From: JOPF136 sp963773835
Lineage (GTDB): Bacteria; Acidobacteriota; Terriglobia; Acidiferrales; UBA7541
Length of the DNA: 64,000 nt
NCBI GenBank assembly: GCA_963773835.1
Contig: CAVZCQ010000003.1
Location: forward strand, 434,001 to 498,000
Direction: 5' to 3'
Position numbers and translations under genes: made by a program
Notes under the pieces: generated by a model
What the model was told of the DNA's origin: nothing
What the model saw: the letters and a program-made list of their open reading frames with translations, nothing else
The model's database searches: none
Shown here: positions 9,725 through 19,209 of the stretch, piece after piece
Layout of the letters: each line of letters opens with the position of its first letter
Position numbering within the stretch: position 1 is the first letter of the stretch

Positions 9725-12700
9725 TTAGAAAACGAGCTTGACAACGAGCTGAATCACCCGCGGGTTGCTCGAGAGCACTTGGTCATAACGTCCGAACAAA
9801 GGGTTCGTGGGCGTCAGACTAGCTTTGAGCGCCAAGCCCCCCGCACTGCCGTCGGCGTAGCTGACAATTTGTCCGGTCACCGTCGTGAGACCATTTCCGG
9901 TAATCGTATTTATGCTGCCCGGAATGTACTGTGGGTGGTTGAAGAAGTTCAGGAACTGACCCTGGAACTCAAAGCGCAATTTCTCCGTGATCGAGAACTT
10001 CTTCCCGATGGTGATGTCCATGTTATTGATCGGCCGCAGCAAGATCGTGTTGCGGCCGGCCACCGCGAGGCCGTTGTTGGGTTCGAGCGAGCCGGCGCCT
10101 GGCCGGATGTAGTAGGCCCCCGGATTGTTCACAAGGTAGGCAACGGTCAGCCCCGTGTTCGGGCCGGCCGTGGCCCGCAGGGGCGTCACCGTTGAGCTCA
10201 TGCTCTTATTTCCCGCCGGGTTGAGCAGTACCCGATCACCGGCCGAGTCGCCGTTCAGGTTTACATCGCTGGCGGCCTGGAGGTCACCCCATTCACCCGA
10301 CTGGAATGTGTAGATGGGGGCAACCAGCCAGTTTCCGAGCACGTTCCGCCGGAACCAGTTCCCCGTCTTGAAGTATGGCAAGTCGTAATACATCGCCAGC
10401 GTGATGCGATGCCGGTGGTCGAGCGCCGAGTTCCCCCGGTCTAACGCCAGGTTCAGAAAGTCCAGTGGACGCCGCGGGCTGACCGTTGTCGAGTTCAGGG
10501 TAGCCGTATTGTCGTCAATGTCGTGGCTGTACGTGTATGCCAGGTTGAATTGCAGCCCGTGCTCGAACCGCCGGATCAACTGCGTCTGAAGACCGTGATA
10601 GACGGAGCTGGCCTCCGGTTCGAACACCGTTATGTTCGCTCCCGCGAAGCAGGGGCTGATGTCCTCGCCGCCCGGTCCGGCGCCGCAGCCCGCCACGTAC
10701 TGCGGCACAAAGCTCCCTCGGGCGGCGAGCGAGTTCGGATTGCTTGCCGGGCCGAGGTTCGTCGATAGCGAGTTCAGCACTGCCGCTCCCGGATTCATTA
10801 AATACGATGGGATGAACAATGTCGGCGTGACCTCCGCCTGGCGGTTGGCTCGCACTTGAGCCTGCAGGTGGTAGCCGTGCGTGTAAACGTAACGCACCTC
10901 TGCCGTGTAATTCTTCGCAAAGGTGTGCTGCACTCCGAGCGTGCCCGTAATGGCCACCGGGTTGAGTTGGTTCACAACGATGTTTCCGGCAGTGGCGAAC
11001 TGCTGTTGGGCTTGAGGCGTTTGCCCGTGCCCAGTGGTGCCGCACGGCGCCGCGCACCCCGGAAACGTGTTGAATCCCCCCGTCCCCGGCGGAATGCCCC
11101 CGCTGCCCAGGAAATTCGTCAGGATGCCTGCGGTGGTCTGATCCTTGTCCTGCGTCCCGCCCAATTGTGGAGCGGCGCCTGTCGTGATCGAGTTCTGCCC
11201 CAGGTTGTCGTAGTTCACGTCGTAGCCCATGGACATCCCGCCTCGCACGGCCCATGTGCGGTTCTTGTCCGGCGACCAGGCAAACCCCACCCGCGGCATG
11301 AACTGGTTCTTCGGCGCACGCGGCTCGGAAAAGTCAATCAGGCCCGGGACGCTCGCGGCGCTGTTCAAGGATTGCAGCCGCGCGCCCTGCGAGATCGTGG
11401 CGTACTCGTAGCGCATCCCGTAATTGAAAGTGACCGACGGAAGGATGCGCCATTGATCGTTGATGTACCAGCCTGTATCGATGTCATCCCCATGGTAAAT
11501 CAGGGAACCTGTGCTCCGCTCGGTCAGGCCATCGGGGTTGATGTCGTACAGGTACGTCCCCAGTGAGCTGTAGTTGTAGTCTCCCCGCGCCCGCTGCGTA
11601 AACGAGTCGGGCGAAATGTAGCGCCGGGTGTCCACGCCCACCCGCACGTTGTGTTTGTGGTGCGTCCAGCTCAGGTTCTCGCTCACTGAGTATTCGTTCT
11701 GGATGTTCGCTTGCGGTGCGTTGAAGTCCGGGCCCACCTGGATGCCCAGGTCCGCAAAGGTCAGGTTCGGGAACGCGTCAAGACCCGGGAACTTGAACCC
11801 GCCATCCGGAAAGGCTTGCGTGAATCGGTTGAATCCCAAACGGAACTCGTTGGTCAGGTCCGGCCGGAACGTGTGGTATTCGTTGATAGCCACCAGATGA
11901 AACTTCTGCGGCACGGTGGTATAGAACGCCGGGAGTTGCGCCCGGGTGTCCAGCCCCGAAAACTTGTTGTAAATATAACGGATCCGGAACTGGTCCTTGG
12001 CGGACATGTTGTAGTCCGCCGCAGTGGTCAAAAAGTAGGTGTTCGAGTAAGACGGAGCGGTGAACTGCAACGACCCCACATCTACGTTCACCAGCGTTCC
12101 GAGAGCGCAGGTCGGCGCCGCAGCCGTTCCGCCGGGGATCGTTCCACCGGTGCAAATCGGGATGGGCGACCCGTTTGACGTCGGCGCAACCGTCACGTAC
12201 TTCTGCAACTGGGCCAGGTTATTGCCCGATGGCGCCACCGCGGGGCCCGTGCCGCCAGGGTTCGGGCCCGTCACATTCATGGTCACCAGATTGTTGAGCG
12301 TGGCATAGCCCGCCGCCGTGGGTGCCAGGGAAGGAACGGGCGTGCCGGCTAGTCCGAACGGGTCGTACTCGCCGTTCGCGAAAAAGAACAGCTTGTCCTT
12401 GATAATCGGTCCGCCGAGTTGGCCCCCTACCCGGTTGGAATCAAATCGCGGGTTCGATGGTGACGTGCCCGCGGGCGTGTTCAACGCCACCTGATTGTCA
12501 ATCGCGTCGAGTTTCCGGTTCTCGAAGTATTCGTACAGTTTGCCGTGAAAATTGTTCGTCCCGCTCTGCACCACGATGTTGAACTGTCCCCCATTCGAGT
12601 GGCCGAATTCAGGGCTGAACTGATTCTGAAGGGTGGAGAATTCAGCCACGGCGTCGTTCGGGACCGAAACCAGTGGTCCAGTCACGCCCTTATTGTTGTT

Positions 12701-13282
12701 GTCTACTCCCTCGATCGTAAAGCTGTTGTTCGTGGTCCGTTGGCCGCCGACCGACGGCCCCGTGCCGTACCCGATGCCGCCGCCGGTCGCCACACCCGGC
12801 TGCAACAGCGAGAAGTTCAACACCCCGTTCACGATCGATGCGGTGGGCAAGTCTGCCGTCTCCCGCGCCTCGAACGTCCCCTCGATCTGCGGTGTGGAAG
12901 TATTGATGGGCGGGGCTGCGCCGCTCACCTCCACGGTCACGTTTTGGGTCAGTACCTCAAGCACAACAGACACCGAGTTGGTGCGGTTCAATTGCACCGG
13001 GAACCGGGTGATGTTGGCTTGGGCAAACCCCGCGGCCTTGACCGTGATGTTGTAAATTCCCGGTGGCAAGTCCACGAACAGGAATTCGCCGTGAGTATTG
13101 GCGGTGAGGCTCCTGGTGAACCCCGTGTCCACATTAACGACCGTAACGCTCGCGCCGGGCACCAACGCGCCCGACTTGTCCACCACGGTTCCCGCCATGT
13201 TGCCGCTGACGGCTTGGGCCACAACGATGGAGGCAAAAGCGAGCAGCGCGAATCCCAAAACTAAGGCAAACAGTTTTCTCAT
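9725..13282 (-). CDS. TonB-dependent receptor, Oar-like, with carboxypeptidase-regulatory N-terminal domain
   Basis: Predicted 1,185-residue outer-membrane receptor. It has a signal peptide (MRKLFALVLGFALLAFASIVVAQ), a carboxypeptidase-regulatory domain ('GNMAGTVVDKSGALVPGASV'), and a plug with 'GGQRTTNNSFTIEGVDNNNK'. The barrel ends in Phe (QLVVKLVF). Its plug, its 'NGEYDPFG' segment and its overall layout match the receptor at 1402-5007 much better than the one in between, suggesting duplication within the cluster. Purine-rich AAGGAG/GGAAG lies 7-12 bases before the ATG. Role: TonB-powered uptake across the outer membrane by family; substrate not predictable. A terminator follows at 9670-9699. 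Confidence 0.9.
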   Translation of the reverse strand: MRKLFALVLGFALLAFASIVVAQAVSGNMAGTVVDKSGALVPGASVTVVNVDTGFTRSLTANTHGEFLFVDLPPGIYNITVKAAGFAQANITRFPVQLNRTNSVSVVLEVLTQNVTVEVSGAAPPINTSTPQIEGTFEARETADLPTASIVNGVLNFSLLQPGVATGGGIGYGTGPSVGGQRTTNNSFTIEGVDNNNKGVTGPLVSVPNDAVAEFSTLQNQFSPEFGHSNGGQFNIVVQSGTNNFHGKLYEYFENRKLDAIDNQVALNTPAGTSPSNPRFDSNRVGGQLGGPIIKDKLFFFANGEYDPFGLAGTPVPSLAPTAAGYATLNNLVTMNVTGPNPGGTGPAVAPSGNNLAQLQKYVTVAPTSNGSPIPICTGGTIPGGTAAAPTCALGTLVNVDVGSLQFTAPSYSNTYFLTTAADYNMSAKDQFRIRYIYNKFSGLDTRAQLPAFYTTVPQKFHLVAINEYHTFRPDLTNEFRLGFNRFTQAFPDGGFKFPGLDAFPNLTFADLGIQVGPDFNAPQANIQNEYSVSENLSWTHHKHNVRVGVDTRRYISPDSFTQRARGDYNYSSLGTYLYDINPDGLTERSTGSLIYHGDDIDTGWYINDQWRILPSVTFNYGMRYEYATISQGARLQSLNSAASVPGLIDFSEPRAPKNQFMPRVGFAWSPDKNRTWAVRGGMSMGYDVNYDNLGQNSITTGAAPQLGGTQDKDQTTAGILTNFLGSGGIPPGTGGFNTFPGCAAPCGTTGHGQTPQAQQQFATAGNIVVNQLNPVAITGTLGVQHTFAKNYTAEVRYVYTHGYHLQAQVRANRQAEVTPTLFIPSYLMNPGAAVLNSLSTNLGPASNPNSLAARGSFVPQYVAGCGAGPGGEDISPCFAGANITVFEPEASSVYHGLQTQLIRRFEHGLQFNLAYTYSHDIDDNTATLNSTTVSPRRPLDFLNLALDRGNSALDHRHRITLAMYYDLPYFKTGNWFRRNVLGNWLVAPIYTFQSGEWGDLQAASDVNLNGDSAGDRVLLNPAGNKSMSSTVTPLRATAGPNTGLTVAYLVNNPGAYYIRPGAGSLEPNNGLAVAGRNTILLRPINNMDITIGKKFSITEKLRFEFQGQFLNFFNHPQYIPGSINTITGNGLTTVTGQIVSYADGSAGGLALKASLTPTNPLFGRYDQVLSSNPRVIQLVVKLVF

Positions 13283-13966
13283 GATTTCTTCCGGCTCCTT
13301 GGTTCAGTGTGGGTTTGCTGTTCCGCGCTGCTGGCTGAATTCGGCGCTTCACATCTGGTAAGACCAGCCTCAGCACCACGGAACCGGAAACCTCCGCAGG
13401 GAGACGCGGCAATCGGGAAACCACTGCAGCCTTCCCGGAAGCAATTGAATAGAAAAAGGTTATGAAAATAATCCGCCTGAATTTCTAAGCTTTAGGTTCC
13501 ATCTGCCGGATGAGATTTGAGTGCGCGGATGAGAACTTCGCAGTTCCAAGCGCCATGGCAAGGCCGGGTAGGTGATTTTTGCGCGCAATTCGTGGAGACG
13601 CGGCGCCGCTTTGGCTCGTCGAAATAAGAGGAAGGGCAGCCGATGCCGGGAGAGATGAGTCTTCGCGGTTGTCGGGGAGCAAGAACTAAGCCGGAAAGCC
13701 AGTGGAGTTTTTCCGTGGCTCCCCCTAAAATGATAGGGCGGGACGCAGTCCGGGCTTAGCGGTGGCCGTGCGTGGGAGGCGGTACCGGGAGTTCCGCGTC
13801 CGCGGGCGGTTGCGCCCTTCTCTCAGATTGCTGCTGGCGGTCGGACACCCCTTTCGCTGGGAAACTTTTGGAGGCTGGACAGCGTATTTAACAGTGCGCC
13901 CCGGAACCGACGGTCTGTTCGCGCTAGGGAGGGGTTTGCGCCGGTGGCGAGGCTGGATGGGATGCC
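13283..13966. other. Divergent intergenic region, no gene seen
   Basis: About 680 bases separate the receptor gene (minus) from the efflux adaptor gene (plus), so promoters for both directions should be here. The segment 13440-13500 is A+T-rich. A 65-codon minus-strand frame at 13485-13682 has no family signature and I do not accept it. Nothing else is recognisable. Confidence 0.4.
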
Positions 13967-15373
13967 ATGAAGACCTGGAAAAAAGTATTGCTCGGGATCG
14001 GCGGGCTGTTTGTCCTGCTGATTGCGTTCAGCGTGTTTCGGTACGAAACCACCAAGGGCGTGGTGACGGTGCAATCCGGCAAGGTGACACGCGAGGATTT
14101 GACATCGATTGTCACCGCGTCGGGTGAAGTGAAGCCTCGTACGTACACCAACGTGCTGGGCGAAGGGTTCGGGAAGATCAAGGAAATCGTGGTGAAGGAA
14201 GGCGACCACGTGAAGCGCGGCGACGTGCTGCTGCGGCTGGAAGACGTGCAGCCGGGCGCGGACGTGGATGCGCAGCGCGCGGCCATTCAGTCCGCGTCGG
14301 ACGCGGTGCAGTCTTCGGAAGCGAATTACCGTTCGGCCCAGGCTACGGTGGCGCAGCGCCAGGCTGATTTCGAGCACGCCGAACTGGATTTCGAGCGGGG
14401 CAGGCAACTGCTGAAGGACGGGCTGATCCCCAAGCAGGATTTCGACACCCGCAAGGCCACCTTCGACGGGGCTAAGGCCGGGCTGGCCGCCAGCCAGGCC
14501 CAGATGCAGCAGTCCAAGAGTGACTTGGACCGGCAGCGCTCCTTGCTGGCGCAGAACCGCGCCATGCTCACGCGGCTGGCCGACGTGCTGCGCAAGACGA
14601 CGTACGTGGCGCCGATTGACGGCGTGGTGAGCTTCATCGCTGTGCGCGTGGGCGAAAACGTGGTGCCTGGAATCCAGAACGCCACGGGCAGCTATCTGAT
14701 GACCATTTCGGACATGTCCGTGGTGACCGCGGAGGTGATGGCGGACGAAACCGACATGGTCAACGTGCACCCCGGACAGATCGCCGACGTGTCTATCGAC
14801 GCCATTCCGGGCAAGACGTTCAGGGGCAAGGTCACGGAGATGGGCGATCAGGCCATGCTGCGCTCCTCGGGTCTGGCCACCACGCAGACCACCGCTAGCA
14901 ATCAGGAAGCCAAAGATTTCAAGGTGGTGGTGACTCTGGACAATCCGCCCACCAGCCTCCGCCCCGGACTTTCGGCCACCGCCAAGATCCAGACGGCGCA
15001 GGAAAAAGGAGCGCTCGCGATTCCGCTGCAGGCGCTGGCCTTGCGCACGCGCAAGGACCTCGACGAGGCGCGCAAGGCCGCCGAGAAGAAGTCCCAATCC
15101 GGCAGCGTGGTGCTGGCCGCGGCCAAACCACTGCCTCCCGGCGCCGATCCCAAGAAAGAAGAGATTCAGGGCGTGTTTGTGGTCCGCAAGGGGCGAGTCC
15201 AATTCGTGCAGGTGGACACGGGCATCACCGGTGTGACCGATATCGAAGTAAAATCCGGGCTGAAGGATGGCGATGAGATCGTTACCGGCAGTTACAAGGC
15301 GCTGCGCTCGCTCAAGCCCGGCGACCGCGTGAAAGTGGACAACGAGGCTCCCAAACAGCCGGAAACTTCCTGA
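13967..15373 (+). CDS. HlyD/MacA-family periplasmic adaptor of an ABC efflux system
   Basis: 468 residues. An N-terminal membrane anchor (residues 6-24) leads into the barrel-sandwich (lipoyl-like) half-motif 'GFGKIKEIVVKEGDHVKRGD'. A long alanine/glutamine-rich coiled-coil hairpin spans about 105-210, then comes the second half-motif 'TYVAPIDGVVSFIAVRVGE', a beta-barrel domain, and a C-terminal membrane-proximal domain. This order is that of MacA/HlyD adaptors, which link an inner-membrane ABC transporter to an outer-membrane channel. The next gene encodes the matching ATPase after 29 bases. The usual MacB-type permease does not follow, so the transporter must draw its permease from elsewhere or be incomplete. 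Confidence 0.88.
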   Translation: MKTWKKVLLGIGGLFVLLIAFSVFRYETTKGVVTVQSGKVTREDLTSIVTASGEVKPRTYTNVLGEGFGKIKEIVVKEGDHVKRGDVLLRLEDVQPGADVDAQRAAIQSASDAVQSSEANYRSAQATVAQRQADFEHAELDFERGRQLLKDGLIPKQDFDTRKATFDGAKAGLAASQAQMQQSKSDLDRQRSLLAQNRAMLTRLADVLRKTTYVAPIDGVVSFIAVRVGENVVPGIQNATGSYLMTISDMSVVTAEVMADETDMVNVHPGQIADVSIDAIPGKTFRGKVTEMGDQAMLRSSGLATTQTTASNQEAKDFKVVVTLDNPPTSLRPGLSATAKIQTAQEKGALAIPLQALALRTRKDLDEARKAAEKKSQSGSVVLAAAKPLPPGADPKKEEIQGVFVVRKGRVQFVQVDTGITGVTDIEVKSGLKDGDEIVTGSYKALRSLKPGDRVKVDNEAPKQPETS

Positions 15374-15402
15374 GCGACGTTCCGAGGAGGAACGCGAATC
15401 CC

Positions 15403-16149
15403 ATGCCCGTCGAGGCCGTTCCCTCTGAGCAAGCCGGAGTCCGGCAGGACCTGCTGGACCGTGGCGCCGTTATCTTCACCGAAGGCCTGACCAAGACCTA
15501 CCAGATGGGCTCCGAGCAGGTGCACGCGCTGCGTGGCGTGGACCTGGAAATCAAGCGCGGGGAATACGTGGCCATCATGGGGCCTTCCGGGTCGGGGAAA
15601 TCCACGCTGATGAACCTGATCGGGTGCCTGGATACTCCCACCTCGGGGAGCTACTGGCTGGCGGGGCGGCTGGTCAGTTCGCTGGACGACGACCAGCTCG
15701 CCTACATCCGCAACAAAGAGATCGGGTTCGTCTTCCAGACCTTCAACCTGCTGGCCCGGGCCACCTCGCTGCACAACGTGGAGCTGCCTCTGATTTACAA
15801 CGGCACGCCCGCCGAGCAGCGCCTGGAGCGCGCCAAGGAAACGCTGCGCATGGTGGACCTGGGCGACCGCATGATGCACAAGCCCAACGAGCTATCGGGC
15901 GGACAGAGGCAGAGAGTGGCCGTGGCGCGCGCGCTGGTGAATAAACCGTCCATTCTGCTGGCCGACGAGCCCACCGGAAACCTGGACTCGAAAACGGGCG
16001 CGGAGATTATGGCCCTGTTCGTCAAGCTGCACGAGCAGCAGAACACCATCATCCTGGTGACGCACGAGCAGGACATCGCCGCCTACGCCCACCGCATTAT
16101 CCTCATCCGCGACGGCCGCATCCACTCCGACGAACGAACCAAGAAGTAG
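15403..16149 (+). CDS. ABC transporter ATP-binding protein, MacB/LolD type
   Basis: 248 residues with a complete ATPase: Walker A GPSGSGKST (60-68), signature LSGGQRQR (164-171), Walker B ILLADEP (184-190) and H-loop His221. The 'TGNLDS' after Walker B is typical of the MacB/LolD/FtsE group, which powers lipoprotein sorting or efflux of peptides and antibiotics. There are 29 bases between the adaptor stop and this ATG, with GAGGAGG as a strong ribosome binding site, so the two genes are probably cotranscribed. There is no transmembrane domain and no adjacent permease gene. The extra N-terminal 20 residues are not conserved in the family. Confidence 0.9.
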   Translation: MPVEAVPSEQAGVRQDLLDRGAVIFTEGLTKTYQMGSEQVHALRGVDLEIKRGEYVAIMGPSGSGKSTLMNLIGCLDTPTSGSYWLAGRLVSSLDDDQLAYIRNKEIGFVFQTFNLLARATSLHNVELPLIYNGTPAEQRLERAKETLRMVDLGDRMMHKPNELSGGQRQRVAVARALVNKPSILLADEPTGNLDSKTGAEIMALFVKLHEQQNTIILVTHEQDIAAYAHRIILIRDGRIHSDERTKK

Positions 16150-16184
16150 CAGGCATTCGCACCGCGCTGTTCGTCCCCTCTTGC

Positions 16185-16190
16185 TATACT
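16185..16190 (+). promoter_or_regulatory. Possible extended -10 element for the dCTP deaminase gene
   Basis: TGCTATACT matches an extended -10 box, 27 bases before the ATG at 16218. No good -35 is visible. It suggests that the deaminase gene has its own promoter, separate from the efflux genes. Confidence 0.4.
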
Positions 16191-16217
16191 CGTGAGCCGA
16201 GACGCGGCTGGGAGGCA

Positions 16218-17447
16218 ATGCCGCGCCACAGATTGCCCGGAGGGCGATTCTTCGCTTCCATGGCGGACCAGAAGCTGCTGTTCCAGGATCGCGGCGACCT
16301 GGCGCCCAGCCAGCGGGCCAGCGGCGTCCTCCCATCGCAATCCATCCGCGAGATGATTGCCTCCGGCCGGATAGCCCAGCGCAGGGAACTCCGCGGCGAA
16401 ATCTCCGAAGACCAGATACAGCCGGCCAGCATCGACCTGAGATTGGGTGGGACGGCCTACCGCGTACGCGCCAGTTTTCTGCCCGGGAAATCGTCCACGG
16501 TGGAAAAGAAGATTCAGGACCTGAAGATGTCCGAAGTGGACCTGACGCGCCCCGCCGTGTTCGAGAAAAACTGCGTGTATATCGTGCCGCTGGCCGAAGA
16601 GCTGAATCTGCCGGACGAGGTGTCCGCCAAATGCAATCCGAAAAGCACCACAGGCCGCCTGGACATTTTCACCCGGCTGATAACCGATTACGGGGAGGAT
16701 TTCGAGTGGGTGCGCAGCGGCTACCGCGGCCGGCTGTACGCGGAGGTGGTGCCCCGAACGTTCAGCGTGGTGCTGTCGGCGGGGATGAAGCTCAGCCAGA
16801 TGCGCTTCCTGCTCGGCGACCCGTCGTCGGACGATCGCAGCCTGCGCGCGCTGGACCGGCAGCACGGCCTGGTTTATCTGGCGGAAGACAATCGCGCCGA
16901 AGCTGAAATCGAAGAGGGCCTGTGGATTCGCGTCAGCACCCAGGCGGAGCCTCCCTCAGAAGTCGTCGCCTACAAAGCGCGGAGCAACGCGCCGGTCATC
17001 GACCTCAGCAAAGTGAACCACTACGAGCCGGACGATTTCTGGGAGTTGATTTATCCGCCGCGAAACGGCTCACTGGTCCTCGACCGCGGAGCGTTTTACA
17101 TCATCGCGTCCAAAGAACGCGTGCGCGTGCCGCCGGAGTACGCGGCGGAGATGGTGGCGCTGGAGACTTCGGTGGGCGAGTTCCGCATCCATTACGCCGG
17201 ATTTTTCGATCCCGGCTTCGGTTTCGGCCTGAACAACGACATCAAAGGCACTCGCGCCGTGCTCGAGGTGCGCGCGCACGAGGTGCCTTTCCAGATCGAG
17301 GATGGGCAGGCCGTTGGCCGTCTGTACTACATGCACCTGCTCTCGATTCCCGACAAGGTGTACGGCGCGAAAATCGGCTCGTCCTATCAGGGACAGGCGC
17401 TGGCGCTCAGCAAACAGTTCAAGAGCACAGCGCGGCCGGCGCGCTAG
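16218..17447 (+). CDS. dcd: 2'-deoxycytidine 5'-triphosphate deaminase, long two-domain form
   Basis: 409 residues; converts dCTP to dUTP, feeding dTMP synthesis. The first half contains the dCTP deaminase/dUTPase-like core with 'KCNPKSTTGRLDIFTRL' (nucleotide-binding Lys/Ser/Arg) and 'GRLYAEVVPRTFSVVLSAG' carrying the Glu. The second half repeats the fold ('HYAGFFDPGFGFG' ... 'RAVLEVRAHEVPFQIEDGQ'). Classical Dcd is about 190 residues and homotrimeric; this roughly double-length form occurs in alphaproteobacteria and others. The start at 16218 has GGGAGG but only 2 bases of spacing; a second ATG at 16260 (MADQKLLFQDRG) is equally possible. The next gene starts 25 bases downstream. Confidence 0.82.
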   Translation: MPRHRLPGGRFFASMADQKLLFQDRGDLAPSQRASGVLPSQSIREMIASGRIAQRRELRGEISEDQIQPASIDLRLGGTAYRVRASFLPGKSSTVEKKIQDLKMSEVDLTRPAVFEKNCVYIVPLAEELNLPDEVSAKCNPKSTTGRLDIFTRLITDYGEDFEWVRSGYRGRLYAEVVPRTFSVVLSAGMKLSQMRFLLGDPSSDDRSLRALDRQHGLVYLAEDNRAEAEIEEGLWIRVSTQAEPPSEVVAYKARSNAPVIDLSKVNHYEPDDFWELIYPPRNGSLVLDRGAFYIIASKERVRVPPEYAAEMVALETSVGEFRIHYAGFFDPGFGFGLNNDIKGTRAVLEVRAHEVPFQIEDGQAVGRLYYMHLLSIPDKVYGAKIGSSYQGQALALSKQFKSTARPAR

Positions 17448-17472
17448 GGCGGTGAGGGCAAAAGGGGCGGCG

Positions 17473-17952
17473 ATGCCTGACGAGAGCGATGCTTCCTGGC
17501 TGCTTCGTTCCGATGCGCCTGCGGCCGTGGTGCTCATCCGGCTGCTGGTGGGCGGCGTGTTCTTCGAGGAGGGAATTCAGAAATTTCTGTTTCCGGAGCT
17601 GATGGGCGTGGGACGCTTTGGGCGCATCGGCATTCCCTGGCCCAACGCGACGGGGCCGTTCGTCGGCGCGGTGGAGATATTCTGCGGCGCCCTGCTGCTC
17701 GTGGGATTCTTCACGCGGCTGGCGGCAATTCCGCTGCTGGCGGATATTTCCGTGGCCATTTATTCCACGAAGATTCCCATTCTGCTGGGCCGCGCCTACG
17801 GGCCGTTCCATCTGGCGCAACTGCACCGCTACGGCTTCTGGAGCATGGCTTCGGAATCGCGCACGGATTTTTCAATGCTGCTGGCGCTGCTCTTCCTGCT
17901 CTTTGTGGGCGCGGGCCCGTGGTCGCTCGACGCGTACGTGTTCCGCCGCTGA
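17473..17952 (+). CDS. DoxX family membrane protein
   Basis: 159 residues with four hydrophobic segments. The N-terminal helix 'VVLIRLLVGGVFFEEGIQKF' and 'VGAVEIFCGALLLVGFFTRL' are typical of the DoxX family of small inner-membrane proteins, whose members are linked to redox or quinone functions; the exact role here is unknown. AAGGGG precedes the ATG at 17473, which supports this start over longer in-frame readings that would overlap the dCTP deaminase gene. Probably in one transcription unit with the deaminase upstream and the DUF711 gene downstream. Confidence 0.82.
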   Translation: MPDESDASWLLRSDAPAAVVLIRLLVGGVFFEEGIQKFLFPELMGVGRFGRIGIPWPNATGPFVGAVEIFCGALLLVGFFTRLAAIPLLADISVAIYSTKIPILLGRAYGPFHLAQLHRYGFWSMASESRTDFSMLLALLFLLFVGAGPWSLDAYVFRR

Positions 17953-17991
17953 CGCGGCGTGCTGCGAGTTCGTGCGGTAAACTCCTCCCCC

Positions 17992-19158
17992 ATGCCGAAC
18001 CCCAAAGTCCGCGCCATCGCCGCGTTCGTCCGCATCACGCACGCGGGCTGGGAGGGGCAGATTGCCGGAGCGCTCGAGAAACTGCGCGCGGCGCGCGCCA
18101 TCGTCGAAGACCGCAGCTACTCCGTCGAATCCATCCGCATCACCACGCAGCCGTTTCCGCTCTGGCTGCGCCGCGTCCCGCGCCGGGAAGCGCTGGCCAC
18201 GCTGCGACGCATGGACGACCTGGCTGTGGCCACTCCTTTCGAGCTGTCGATCGGCCCGGCGATGTGCCGCGACCGCGACGATCCTGCGTCCGCGCATCTG
18301 CTCGCCGAAGCGCTCGAAAGCGCCCGGCTGCTGCAAGCGAATCTGCTGATCGCCTGGGGCGCCGGGCCGCACCCGCGCGCCATGCGCGCCGCCGCGGAGA
18401 CCGTCCTGCACGCTGCCGCGCACAGCCCTCGAAGCCAGGGGCCGTTCAATTTCACCGCGCTCGCCTGCGTGCCGCAAAATTCGCCGTTTTTCCCCGGCTC
18501 GTGGCACAACGGGCCGGGCAACCGCTTCGCCATGGGCCTGGAATCTGCCGGGGTTGTGCAGGAAGTGCTGGGGGAACACCACGGCGATGCGCCGCGCGCG
18601 CGTCGTGCGCTGCTGGCTGCGCTCACACAGCATGCCCGCGCGCTGGCCGCGGCCGCGCGCCGCATCGAACGCGCCACGCGCTGGCGCTATCTGGGCTTCG
18701 ACCCCACGCCCGCGCCGCTCGACGACGTCTCGATCGGCGCGGCCATGGAAGCGTTCACAGGCCGGCCTTTTGGTTCGCCGGGAACGCTGGCGGCGGCAGC
18801 GCTGGTGACGAATGCGGTGCAGGCGGTTCCGGTGCGACAGGTGGGCTACTGCGGGCTGATGCTCCCGGTGCTGGAAGACGCGCGGCTGGCCCAGCGCTGG
18901 AGCGAGGGCCGCGTGTCGCTCGATGCGCTGCTCGGCTACTCCGCGGTGTGCGCCACCGGACTGGACACCATTCCGCTGCCCGGCGACGTTACGCGCGAGC
19001 AGCTCGAACGAATTTACGCCGACGTTGCGGCACTAGCCCTGCGCTGGAAGAAGCCGCTGGCCGCGCGGCTGATGCCCGTCACCGGCAAACGTGCGGGCGA
19101 GATGACGGATTTTTCCGATCCGTTCCTCACCAACGCGCGGTTGCAGCCGCTGCCCTAG
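17992..19158 (+). CDS. DUF711 family protein
   Basis: About 388 residues. Stretches such as 'FNFTALACVPQNSPFFPGSW', 'QVGYCGLMLPVLED' and 'GYSAVCATGLDTIPLPGD' identify the DUF711/UPF0210-like family, a glycyl-radical-enzyme-like fold of unknown biochemical function. No signal peptide or membrane segment is seen. I chose the ATG at 17992; a GTG at 17959 would add 11 residues. Neither has a Shine-Dalgarno sequence, but TAAACT lies 8 bases before the ATG, consistent with a leaderless message. Confidence 0.8.
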   Translation: MPNPKVRAIAAFVRITHAGWEGQIAGALEKLRAARAIVEDRSYSVESIRITTQPFPLWLRRVPRREALATLRRMDDLAVATPFELSIGPAMCRDRDDPASAHLLAEALESARLLQANLLIAWGAGPHPRAMRAAAETVLHAAAHSPRSQGPFNFTALACVPQNSPFFPGSWHNGPGNRFAMGLESAGVVQEVLGEHHGDAPRARRALLAALTQHARALAAAARRIERATRWRYLGFDPTPAPLDDVSIGAAMEAFTGRPFGSPGTLAAAALVTNAVQAVPVRQVGYCGLMLPVLEDARLAQRWSEGRVSLDALLGYSAVCATGLDTIPLPGDVTREQLERIYADVAALALRWKKPLAARLMPVTGKRAGEMTDFSDPFLTNARLQPLP

Positions 19159-19209
19159 CGGCATCCGCCGCGGCGGACCGTGCCCCGGCAGCGCGCTGTT
19201 CGCACCTCG

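Noticed and set aside
13485..13682. 65-codon minus-strand frame in the divergent gap before the efflux adaptor
   Set aside because: No family signature, no start signal, and it lies where promoters are expected.
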